Of a DNA stretch of 7,230 nucleotides, positions 1-6,654 are shown piece by piece. The stretch lies in contig RPQV01000167.1 in NCBI GenBank assembly GCA_003818595.1, forward strand, positions 1-7,230. The letters are read 5' to 3'. The stretch is from Calditrichota bacterium. GTDB lineage: Bacteria; Zhuqueibacterota; Zhuqueibacteria; Residuimicrobiales; Krinioviventaceae. How positions within the stretch are numbered: position 1 is the stretch's first letter; the number at the start of each line of letters is the position of its first letter. The notes beneath the pieces were generated by a model, which saw only the letters and a program-made list of their open reading frames with translations, searched no databases and was not told the DNA's origin. The translations under genes were made by a program, and so were the position numbers.

Positions 1-1154
1 ACATAAATTTGTCGATCAATCTGCCGCCACTGGATCTGCGCGATTTGGTCATCCTTTTGCTGATAACGAATCCAATCTGTGTCGGCAATAACTCCGTAAA
101 AATAGACATGAAGCGATTGCCCATCAATTGATTGTTCAATCCGAAATGGCACGCGCATGCTGGTGTAAACCTTCACCCGACTCCCTGCTTCCCTCGATTC
201 ACAGCGCAACACGCGTACGGTTATCGGCATCTTCTCGGCGAACGGTTTATCAACGATTTTATCTCTTTCCGTCCACGCTTCCACTGTTTCGGATAATTGG
301 ATGCGAACGGCATTGCCTATTTGTCCGGTTATCCGGCAGGTGACATGGGGCGGCAAAAAATAATAGTAACTCTTGCCTTTAGCTGTACGAAGCACCGTTT
401 TGGGCAACCAGGTCTCCCCCCACTTTTCCGATTCTGTCCACGTCGATAATCTGCCCTTGGCAGCCATCTTTAATAACTCATTTTGGGGTGACTCCAGGTA
501 AACTTGGGATGACTCCAGGTAAACATAAATCGAATCTTGATCAAATTGATCGCTATTCTTTAAGGTGTATGAACCGCTGTAAAATCCGGCAGTCGGAGGC
601 GGCTTTAAAGCTGCACCTGTACCAAAAACAGCCTCAGCCCAATAAATATCAGCCGCGGGAACGTTTTCAATGAGCGGAAAACGCTCCGTTAAAGTGCCAA
701 TTGTAAAAAAGGCGTGACAGAGAGGCGTCCCCCAAAAGGAAATATGTACACAATCACCAGTTTTCAAAATATGGTCAAGATTGGGTTCAACGGTCTCACG
801 AAGGATCGTAAGCGAGTCGCCAGGAGTAACTTGAGGCGGCGAAGGCACTACGATATGGCGGACGACTCGCACCGTATCGTTATCTGCAATCAAACGGCAC
901 TCATAAGAAAATTGACCGGCCTGCAGAGGCAGAAAAGCTAAAAAAGCGCCGTTCCGGTAGATCGGTATCGGAGTATTATTGATGAACAATTGAGCAGTTG
1001 TCGGCGTCACGCGACCAAAAATATAGTTGCTGTCAATCGCAGTGGTCTGCAGGACTTCCCCCTCAGGGGGATAAACGATGTTCAATCGGGACGTCGAAAA
1101 GGTGCGGCTGACGACAAGAAAAAGAAGCAGATAAAAGCAGCGCTTGATGGCCAT
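1..1154 (-). CDS. Large exported protein, probable N-acetylmuramoyl-L-alanine amidase N-terminal region (3' end outside window)
   Basis: From the ATG at 1154, 384 codons are open to the left edge without a stop. The start has GAGGA 8 bases upstream (1167-1163). Residues 1-20 are an export signal (CFYLLLFLVV core). Residues 24-105 look like an Ig-like beta domain (NIVYPPEGEV, DSNYIFGRV, QLFINN, YRNGAFLAFLPL). Residues 263-296 (YYYFLPPHVTCRITG, VRIQLSETVEAW) resemble an SH3-like wall-binding module. Residues 326-377 (VPFRIEQSIDGQSLHVYFYG, DTDWIRY, IQWRQ) resemble the beta domain that precedes the catalytic Amidase_3 domain in amidases of FCB-type bacteria. Such enzymes cut the bond between MurNAc and L-Ala in periplasmic peptidoglycan. 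The zinc-binding catalytic part is not in the window, so the activity is inferred. Residues 211-224 contain a duplicated heptapeptide. Another beta-rich exported protein remains possible. Confidence 0.65.
   Translation of the reverse strand, partial: MAIKRCFYLLLFLVVSRTFSTSRLNIVYPPEGEVLQTTAIDSNYIFGRVTPTTAQLFINNTPIPIYRNGAFLAFLPLQAGQFSYECRLIADNDTVRVVRHIVVPSPPQVTPGDSLTILRETVEPNLDHILKTGDCVHISFWGTPLCHAFFTIGTLTERFPLIENVPAADIYWAEAVFGTGAALKPPPTAGFYSGSYTLKNSDQFDQDSIYVYLESSQVYLESPQNELLKMAAKGRLSTWTESEKWGETWLPKTVLRTAKGKSYYYFLPPHVTCRITGQIGNAVRIQLSETVEAWTERDKIVDKPFAEKMPITVRVLRCESREAGSRVKVYTSMRVPFRIEQSIDGQSLHVYFYGVIADTDWIRYQQKDDQIAQIQWRQIDRQIY
483..524 (-). repeat. In-frame tandem duplication of a 21-base unit
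   Basis: Two adjacent 21-base copies, 483-503 and 504-524, differ at a single base (G488 versus A509). On the coding strand they encode VYLESSQ and VYLESPQ (residues 211-224 of the amidase-like protein). The duplication keeps frame and its single change replaces Ser by Pro. It looks like a recent small tandem expansion. Confidence 0.95.
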
Positions 1155-1183
1155 ACAGCGTATCCTCAGCACTTGTTGCAGAA

Positions 1184-2155
1184 TTAATGCTTTCGTTTTT
1201 TAACCTGCTGGTTCTCCGCCATCTGTTGCTGATAAAGCAGAACTTCAGTGGAATAGCAGGCAACGCGCATGGAGATGAGTAAAAATAAATAAACCTGCTG
1301 CAGCAGGAACGACAAAATCACCATAAAAAGTCCTGATGGGTGAATAATAGAAAAGATAGTGCCCGCAATTGTTGACATCAGGATTGCAATTCCTGCCAAC
1401 AACGCATTGAGCCCCATAGGCTGCAAACGGCTGAATACAAATTTGACAGATAATCCCAGCGCTGTCAGTGAGGATGTTTTTTTCTCGGCAATGAGGATGA
1501 TTCTCGCATAATCGAAGAGGGTGACAACAATAAATACCAATTTGATGACAAGGATATAGCCCGCCAAGTTGACGAACCAGACCAAAGGCGCGGAAACCGA
1601 AGCGACAGTGACTGAATCGATCATCGAAAAGAGTAATGGTGATATTCCCCGGTAAATGCCCCACAATACCAGACCTTGGAGCGTCAGAAATGCCGACATA
1701 TGGCGAAGATAGTGGCCTGAATGCCCGAGAAATCTCTGCATGGAAAAACCGCGATCCTCGATAAATTGGGAAAGGGCGCCTCCATTCAGAAAAGCCATGA
1801 GGAAAATGTAGGCCAACCCTGCAAAGAGAATGGTCAGACCAAATGAGTTGAAATTCCCGCGGAACAACAGCTCAACGTTATCCAACATCGGCCCAAAACC
1901 GGAATTCAGACTTGGGCGCATTGTCTCCGCCAAACATCCATCGTGGAAGCGAAAACCGCTCCACCAGGCGTACGAAGGATGCTGAGCAATTTCTGACCGC
2001 ATGGTCAGATAGGCGATTTGCCCGTTTAAAGTCAGAAAAAGGGGCAATGCGACCGCAGCTGCAAAAATCACATTGCTCAGGTAAAAGACCATTCCTACCC
2101 TCGAATTTCGGAATGCGCGATCGATGCCGCTGCGCAAAATAGTTGCTATTGTCAC
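1184..2155 (-). CDS. Uncharacterised six-helix integral membrane protein
   Basis: I do not recognise a named family. The 323 residues have about six hydrophobic helices, near 23-43, 104-124, 153-176, 190-215, 249-271 and 274-297. A longer extramembrane loop (about 44-100) after the first helix is rich in aromatic residues. Conspicuous segments are FLNGGALSQF (122-131), FDYARIILIAE (214-224) between helices four and five, and RVACYSTEVLLYQQQM (297-312) near the end. Similar FLNGG and DYARI segments are, as I remember, shared by hypothetical membrane proteins of FCB-type and Acidobacteria-type genomes. The C-terminus is short and basic (VKKRKH). The start is GTG with GAGGGAG 8 bases upstream (2170-2164). 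The gene begins 24 bases after the M1 peptidase stop and ends 29 bases before the amidase-like gene, so it is co-transcribed with envelope genes. A channel, transporter or scaffold role is possible, but nothing in the sequence decides. Confidence 0.8.
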   Translation of the reverse strand: MTIATILRSGIDRAFRNSRVGMVFYLSNVIFAAAVALPLFLTLNGQIAYLTMRSEIAQHPSYAWWSGFRFHDGCLAETMRPSLNSGFGPMLDNVELLFRGNFNSFGLTILFAGLAYIFLMAFLNGGALSQFIEDRGFSMQRFLGHSGHYLRHMSAFLTLQGLVLWGIYRGISPLLFSMIDSVTVASVSAPLVWFVNLAGYILVIKLVFIVVTLFDYARIILIAEKKTSSLTALGLSVKFVFSRLQPMGLNALLAGIAILMSTIAGTIFSIIHPSGLFMVILSFLLQQVYLFLLISMRVACYSTEVLLYQQQMAENQQVKKRKH

Positions 2156-2163
2156 CAGATGAT

Positions 2164-2170
2164 CTCCCTC
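2164..2170 (-). promoter_or_regulatory. Shine-Dalgarno supporting the GTG start of the membrane protein
   Basis: GAGGGAG lies 8 bases before the GTG at 2155, in the short gap after the M1 peptidase stop. No in-frame ATG near the beginning has a comparable site. Confidence 0.65.
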
Positions 2171-2179
2171 ATTTTTCGG

Positions 2180-4183
2180 TCAGGAAAAAATGGCCGCGGT
2201 TTCCAACAAGTGCTGCAGCCAAAACAACCATTGCACGCCCCATCGAAAAGCAGCAAGATGATTTTTCTCACGGTACCTGCCGTTGTTAGTGACATCCACA
2301 TCGAGCCATATATTGTGATCAGGGTCAATTTCCGCCTTTTCAACACGGGCTTTCTGGGTAAAGGAGAATATTTTGATGGATTCTTTACCGTCCCATTGAA
2401 GACGCCGTTTCTCGCCGTCTTCAAAAGTGATCAATAATTCGACGGGAAAGACAATATCGCCTTGACGTTCAAGATGAACCTGCGAAGTCCAAGTTCCCGG
2501 ATCATTTTTCTCGGCAAGTGCCAATTCTGCACCTCGGCCGAAATATCCTTTGGTTCCTTTATCCCGTTGCGAAATGACTCGAACCACTGCATAATCCAAA
2601 ACTCCAGGAGTATGCAGCGTCTGATCAAACAATGAATTCATATCCTGTGGAGAGAATTCATTGACGACATTAATAAAATCCTGTGGCTTGGGATGCTTGA
2701 AGCGAAAGCGCGTGACGTATTCCCGCATAATGCGGTTGAAAACCGGTTCACCCAGTACATTTTCCAATGTCCATAACATTAATGCCGGTTTTTCATAAGC
2801 ATTGTTACGATACGCCGGATAATTCACATATGCCCAGGAGGGTTTATCCATAAAATCGAGTGCGCCGCGCTCGCGCTGATTTTCCACGATCCAGTCTCGC
2901 TGATCTTTGTGCACATGTTTGAATGTTGTCGGCAAACCGAACGAATCCCTTGCCAAATACATTTTCCAGGCATTTCCAGGACCATAGGCCGTGTTCAAAC
3001 ATCGCGAGGTCGCATACACCGTCAAGCCTTCATCCATCCAGGCATGTTCAGCCTCATTATTGCCAATGATTCCATAAAAAAATTGATGCGTACATTCATG
3101 CACCGTTACCCCCATCGGCGCCTGACTGCCCGACGCAACCTGCCAACTGACGTCAGTCGTGAACAATGTCGGGTACTCCATGCCGCCTGCATTGGATTTC
3201 TCAGGAAGATCGACGATGGTGAGATGTGAATAGGGATAAGGCGTATACCAGGAACCGAGATGTTTCAAGGTAGCGATGGCGGCATCAAAATAGGAATCAA
3301 CATATTTTTGATTGATGGGTTGATAAAGCAGTGCCAGCTTCACCGGAGGCAGATCGACATATTCAAAAGTACGCTCGGCAACGCGAAATTTTGGCGAGGC
3401 AGTCCAGACAAAATCATGGATACATTTTTCCTGAAATCGTACGGTTTTTTCTCCTGCACCAGCTGAGGTTTCTCCGACCAGTACGCCGCTTGCTCCAACA
3501 ATATAGTTTTTCGGCAGGGTGATGGACACATCATAATCGCCATAATCCGCAAAAAATTCGCTCACGTTGTGATATTGATGACAATTCCAACCCTGCTCCT
3601 CCAATACCCCGCATTTAGGGAACCATTGACCGGCGACCAGGTAATCCTGATAATAACCTGTTCTCGGTGCTCGATGGGGCAATTGCGATGTGAAAGAGAT
3701 ATAAAGATGAACGACCTGACCAGGCGCCGCTGCGCCGGGAAGGCGGATTCGACACACCGTTTCATCCGCGACATTGCCGTCGTCGATCGGATCAAACTGC
3801 AGAGATTCCATCACATCCATGCGTTCGAACAGCCCCGGAGCCTCAACAGCGATGGAACGAACATCGCAATACCCCCACCCATTTTTACATACAGAATAAA
3901 AATAATCCGGCAATGATGAAAAACGATTTGAAACTTCGGACATGAATGTGGTGGACAAATTCTTGAATGCGTTGAGATATAAATGTAAATAGATCTCATC
4001 GGTTGTTCTGTTTGAGCGGTTGATCCAAATGATCTCTTCTTCGCCGTCAATCCTTTTATCAACGGCATCCAGTTTTGCCGTGATGTTATACGAGGCCGTT
4101 GGTGGCGGAAAAGAGTAATCGGCAGAATTAACCGCGACGGAACCTAGTAGAATAAAGTGCCAACATCCCAATTTTAACTTCAT
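2180..4183 (-). CDS. Secreted M1-family (gluzincin) zinc aminopeptidase
   Basis: Zinc metallopeptidase of family M1, expected to remove N-terminal residues from peptides outside the cytoplasm. The 667 residues begin with an export signal (1-21, cleavage likely at NSA/DYS). An N-terminal beta-rich domain of M1 type follows to about residue 285. The catalytic domain has GGMEYP (333-338, the GxMEN-equivalent), HECTH (362-366) and Glu385 exactly 18 residues after the second His. Together these form the full HExxH-x18-E zinc site. Tyr463 in AYEKPAL is the candidate transition-state Tyr. A helical region and a C-terminal beta domain follow. The last 22 residues are Trp-rich and hydrophobic, which is unusual. 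I chose the ATG at 4183 because GGAG lies 5 bases upstream and it yields a clean signal peptide; the frame also extends to a TTG at 4210 touching the previous stop. Substrate and partners are unknown. Confidence 0.93.
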   Translation of the reverse strand: MKLKLGCWHFILLGSVAVNSADYSFPPPTASYNITAKLDAVDKRIDGEEEIIWINRSNRTTDEIYLHLYLNAFKNLSTTFMSEVSNRFSSLPDYFYSVCKNGWGYCDVRSIAVEAPGLFERMDVMESLQFDPIDDGNVADETVCRIRLPGAAAPGQVVHLYISFTSQLPHRAPRTGYYQDYLVAGQWFPKCGVLEEQGWNCHQYHNVSEFFADYGDYDVSITLPKNYIVGASGVLVGETSAGAGEKTVRFQEKCIHDFVWTASPKFRVAERTFEYVDLPPVKLALLYQPINQKYVDSYFDAAIATLKHLGSWYTPYPYSHLTIVDLPEKSNAGGMEYPTLFTTDVSWQVASGSQAPMGVTVHECTHQFFYGIIGNNEAEHAWMDEGLTVYATSRCLNTAYGPGNAWKMYLARDSFGLPTTFKHVHKDQRDWIVENQRERGALDFMDKPSWAYVNYPAYRNNAYEKPALMLWTLENVLGEPVFNRIMREYVTRFRFKHPKPQDFINVVNEFSPQDMNSLFDQTLHTPGVLDYAVVRVISQRDKGTKGYFGRGAELALAEKNDPGTWTSQVHLERQGDIVFPVELLITFEDGEKRRLQWDGKESIKIFSFTQKARVEKAEIDPDHNIWLDVDVTNNGRYREKNHLAAFRWGVQWLFWLQHLLETAAIFS

Positions 4184-4188
4184 AATCG

Positions 4189-4192
4189 CTCC
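4189..4192 (-). promoter_or_regulatory. Shine-Dalgarno deciding the ATG start of the M1 peptidase
   Basis: GGAG stands 5 bases before the ATG at 4183. The upstream TTG at 4210 would add nine residues in front of an otherwise ideal signal peptide, so the ATG is preferred. Confidence 0.6.
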
Positions 4193-4210
4193 GGTGAACA
4201 ATTTGCTCAA

Positions 4211-5005
4211 TCAGCGGGAATGCTCGACAATTTTATATTCTTTCAAATGGGGTTTGATGTAAAGCTCAGCGTATCGCTCGGCTTTCTCTTCGCTTTTAAA
4301 CTTGCCCACATGAACAGCCCAGTATCGAGAACCTCCCAGGGTTCGCTTAACGACCTCAACATGAGAAAAGAGACGATTCAATTTAAGACCGGCATTTTCA
4401 GCCTCTGCAGAACTTTTATAGCTGGCGATTTGGATTGTATAATAGAAGCCGCCGTTTTCATCACGGCTTGGTTTGGCAGGAGAGACAGCACCCCCAAGGC
4501 TCTCCAGGTCGAGAATGGCATTGTCAATAAATGGTGATTGATTGATATTTTGAATGAATGCGTTCAAAAAAATTCGGGCTGAATCCAAGAGTCCCTCTGC
4601 CAAGACACACTGACAATAAAGATATTGTGCATCATCTCTTAAACTGGAACGGGGAAACTTGAACAGAGCCGCCAGGTAGGAACGCGCCCGCTTGTATTCG
4701 CCAATCGAAAATGAATACTGTCCCAAACGCATCAATGCCTGATCGAGATGATCTGAGGGAGGCTTGGCGCTGAGCACCTTTTTATACTGCGCAACCGCGG
4801 AATCGGAATGGACATTCAAATAGGCCTGATAAAAAGCAATATTAGGATGATTCGGGAAAATGGCTGCCGCCTCAGGAAGCGTATTCTGGAGTTCCTCGAA
4901 CCTTTGTTCAGCGAAATAACCCTTTAACATTTCCATATCAACTGCGGCGCGGGTTAAGGAAGTAAGAAAAAGAAAGAATATGAAAATGGGTTGTCGCACT
5001 TGCAA
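4211..5005 (-). CDS. Exported TPR-like protein with C-terminal SPOR domain
   Basis: Probable periplasmic peptidoglycan-binding protein of 264 residues. Residues 1-20 are a hydrophobic export signal (FIFFLFLTSL) with likely cleavage near RAA/VDM. There is no lipobox Cys, so it is not an obvious lipoprotein. Residues 25-165 are helical repeats of TPR type, recalling YbgF/YfiO-like proteins (LGQYSFSIGEYKRARSYLAAL). After a linker, residues 187-260 are a SPOR domain, with YYTIQIASYKS at its first strand and YWAVHVGKFKSEEKAERYAE near its end. SPOR domains bind glycan strands lacking stem peptides, which accumulate at division sites after amidase action; a probable amidase lies in the same cluster. 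The start is TTG directly after the lapB TAG, with GGAG (5018-5015) 9 bases upstream. A GTG two codons later is the alternative. The exact biological role is unknown. Confidence 0.85.
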   Translation of the reverse strand: MQVRQPIFIFFLFLTSLTRAAVDMEMLKGYFAEQRFEELQNTLPEAAAIFPNHPNIAFYQAYLNVHSDSAVAQYKKVLSAKPPSDHLDQALMRLGQYSFSIGEYKRARSYLAALFKFPRSSLRDDAQYLYCQCVLAEGLLDSARIFLNAFIQNINQSPFIDNAILDLESLGGAVSPAKPSRDENGGFYYTIQIASYKSSAEAENAGLKLNRLFSHVEVVKRTLGGSRYWAVHVGKFKSEEKAERYAELYIKPHLKEYKIVEHSR

Positions 5006-6154
5006 CTATCTTTTCTCCACAGAATTCCAAGCGGAACATGCAGGACAATGCATAAAGTAACTGTTCTGTTGCACGCCGCATTCGCGACAGACAAAAACAT
5101 ATTTTCGCGCTGATGCCTCATCCGCAAGCAGAATCGCCCGCCGAGCCGCCTGCTCAAAACGTTCCAATTTGGTATCCAGACGAATGAGCATCAGTTTCAC
5201 CCGATCATGAACGCCGGGTTGCTGCAAGGCTGTATTACACAGTTCTACGGCCTGACGAAATTCGCCTTTTTTCTCATAAATTTCTGCCAATCCGAGATAA
5301 GCATGAATCATCTGCGGATGATCAATGATAATCTGGCGATAGGCTTTCTCGATGACCTCAAATTTTCCCATTTCAAAAAGAGTATGCTCGAAATGGCTCA
5401 GCGCAACGTCCGCGTATTCGGGCAGGACTTGAACCAGACCGTCCAGCTCTTTCAGTGCATCAGCGTCTCTTTTATCGCGAATATAACTGTTGATCAGCTC
5501 CATAAAAGCCGGAAAACATTTACCATTCCATTTAATCGCTTCGCGAAAACAAAGGCGCGCCTCATGTTCCTGCTTCAACGCCGTGAGCTGCAATCCTTGT
5601 TCGACCTTGCAGGCAGCAAGACGGACTATTTTTTCAGATTTTTCCATTCGAGAATGCTTCCGCAAAATTTCAAAAGCACCCTGCCAGTCCCCCATGGCCT
5701 CATAAATGGTCAACTTGAATTCTTTAGCCCAATCGTCTTTTTTATCAAGCTCGATGATTTTATCGCAGGTTGATAGAGCCCACTTCAATTGTTGGTTTTT
5801 GTAATAATCCTGCGCTAAATTCATCAATATATTTTTTTGTTGCTCGACGGCTAGATTGGGACGGATCAGCAAATCTCGATGCACTTTGACGGCATTCTCA
5901 TAAGCACCTTTTTCACGGAAAATGTTACCGATCAAAACATAAGCATCGATATAGTCAGTATCACGGCGAACCACATCGCGGAATTTTTCCAACGCACGAT
6001 CCTGATCGCCCCACAAGAGGAAATGCAAGCCGGTGATATAGTCATTCTGAACGCTTTTGCGATGGCCGGGTTTTCGACGAAAGATTAAAAAAACAGCTGA
6101 GGCCAAGATGAGTAGAACAATGATGCCAAGATAGAGGTTCGAATCGTGAGTCAT
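5006..6154 (-). CDS. lapB: LapB (YciM)-like TPR protein with C-terminal rubredoxin-like zinc ribbon
   Basis: LapB is a membrane-anchored TPR protein. In E. coli it brings LpxC to the FtsH protease and so limits LPS synthesis; by homology this one should act at the cytoplasmic face of the inner membrane. The 382 residues compare with 389 in E. coli. Residues 8-26 are the membrane anchor. Residues 38-61 (DYITGLHFLLWGDQDRALEKF) match the conserved start of the LapB TPR array, and helical TPR repeats run to about residue 345. The end carries C356-x2-C359-x10-C370-x2-C373, the metal-binding ribbon, with the same spacing as E. coli LapB and a similar HCPxCxAW sequence. The ATG has AGGGAG 8 bases upstream. 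The TAG stop abuts the TTG start of the next gene, which suggests translational coupling. Whether this organism's LpxC is the target is inferred. Confidence 0.92.
   Translation of the reverse strand: MTHDSNLYLGIIVLLILASAVFLIFRRKPGHRKSVQNDYITGLHFLLWGDQDRALEKFRDVVRRDTDYIDAYVLIGNIFREKGAYENAVKVHRDLLIRPNLAVEQQKNILMNLAQDYYKNQQLKWALSTCDKIIELDKKDDWAKEFKLTIYEAMGDWQGAFEILRKHSRMEKSEKIVRLAACKVEQGLQLTALKQEHEARLCFREAIKWNGKCFPAFMELINSYIRDKRDADALKELDGLVQVLPEYADVALSHFEHTLFEMGKFEVIEKAYRQIIIDHPQMIHAYLGLAEIYEKKGEFRQAVELCNTALQQPGVHDRVKLMLIRLDTKLERFEQAARRAILLADEASARKYVFVCRECGVQQNSYFMHCPACSAWNSVEKR
5015..5018 (-). promoter_or_regulatory. Shine-Dalgarno supporting the TTG start of the SPOR gene
   Basis: GGAG sits within the last codons of lapB, 9 bases before the TTG at 5005 and 15 bases before the in-frame GTG at 4999. 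The spacing favours TTG. The first in-frame ATG (residue 24) would remove the export signal and is rejected. Confidence 0.55.
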
Positions 6155-6175
6155 GAAATCGGCTCCCTTTTTGAA

Positions 6176-6505
6176 CTATTTCGATTTCGAAGTGCGTATT
6201 GCCGGCAATTCAACTTCTTCAACCGCAGCGTTCCGCAGCCGGTTTAATTCCTGTTCCAGTAATTTCGCCCGCTTGAGACTTTTGCGGTTTTCAGCCTTGA
6301 GGCCAAACATTTGATAAATCGAAATCACCAGCCAAAAAAGCATGCCGGCGATAAATGAAAGATACATGACCACCCACAGGGGAAGGTCATTGATGGTTTC
6401 CCACTTGTAAAAACGAATCGGAACATGAACGTCCGCATTTTGCATGGCAAAACCAATTAGAAAAATGACCGCCAATAACATCAGAATCCATTTAATAACC
6501 CACAT
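6176..6505 (-). CDS. lapA: LapA-domain (DUF1049) inner-membrane protein
   Basis: Small inner-membrane protein of the lipopolysaccharide-assembly A family; the E. coli homologue LapA (YciS) acts with LapB in controlling LPS synthesis. The 109 residues match the family's usual size of about 100. Residues 4-20 are the first membrane helix, followed by the family's typical QN (22-23) and a short loop. Residues 42-66 are the second helix. Residues 68-93 are charged and heptad-like (KSLKRAKLLEQELNRL), a likely cytoplasmic coiled coil, and a short polar tail follows. The ATG is set by an excellent AGGAGG upstream. The next gene, a LapB homologue, starts 21 bases after the stop, and this pairing strongly supports the call. 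Sequence identity to proteobacterial LapA looks low, so the name rests on topology, the QN motif and neighbourhood. Confidence 0.85.
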   Translation of the reverse strand: MWVIKWILMLLAVIFLIGFAMQNADVHVPIRFYKWETINDLPLWVVMYLSFIAGMLFWLVISIYQMFGLKAENRKSLKRAKLLEQELNRLRNAAVEEVELPAIRTSKSK

Positions 6506-6600
6506 ATCTCCTCCTGGGCTATCAGACGCTCAACACCGAAAATCAAAATATTCGACTGAATGCCTTTAAAAATTCGCAATCATTTGTTGTTTATAAAGAT
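6506..6600 (-). promoter_or_regulatory. Spacer with probable promoter and Shine-Dalgarno of the envelope gene cluster
   Basis: This AT-rich stretch lies between the rpsA terminator and lapA, so transcription of the downstream cluster most likely starts here. A weak sigma-70-like pair is visible on the minus strand: TTGCGA (6579-6574) and TCGAAT (6555-6550), 18 bases apart. The match is poor and the exact promoter is uncertain. A very strong Shine-Dalgarno, AGGAGGAGA, occupies 6515-6507 just before the lapA ATG. I see no riboswitch-like or operator-like repeat. Confidence 0.4.
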
Positions 6601-6639
6601 AATTAAAAAGAGAGTTGGACCCAATCGGTCCAACTCTCT
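6601..6639 (-). terminator. Rho-independent terminator of rpsA
   Basis: A perfect 13-bp inverted repeat pairs 6609-6621 with 6627-6639 around a 5-base loop. Read on the minus strand it is followed by a T-rich run (TTTTTAATT). It begins 15 bases after the rpsA stop codon. Stem, loop and T tract in this orientation are the standard intrinsic terminator layout. Confidence 0.92.
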
Positions 6640-6654
6640 CCGTCCATGATAAAC

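Noticed and set aside
128..1187. Series of short plus-strand ORFs at the left end (61-76 residues)
   Set aside because: The opposite strand holds one continuous 384-codon frame with a start signal and domain-like sequence; the plus-strand frames are its shadows.
1245..1664. 139-residue minus-strand ORF in another frame
   Set aside because: It overlaps the six-helix membrane protein out of frame, and its Cys/His-rich composition is typical of a shadow frame.
2159..2437. 92-residue plus-strand ORF opposite the end of the M1 peptidase
   Set aside because: The M1 frame continues through this region without a break; the ORF has no domain or ribosome site of note.
3811..4068. Possible frameshift suggested by overlapping minus-strand frames within the M1 gene
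   Set aside because: The main frame is uninterrupted from the signal peptide through all catalytic motifs to the stop.
4184..4210. TTG at 4210 as start of the M1 peptidase
   Set aside because: It would place nine extra residues before a good signal peptide, whereas the ATG at 4183 has GGAG at proper spacing.
5207..5773. 188-residue plus-strand ORF
   Set aside because: It lies entirely antisense to lapB, whose TPR array and zinc ribbon are clear. It shows no recognisable domain and no convincing ribosome site.
6541..6600. Bacteroidetes-type promoter (TAnnTTTG) near the TATTTTG on the minus strand
   Set aside because: The spacing is one base short of the consensus and there is no matching upstream element, so no specific promoter class is claimed.
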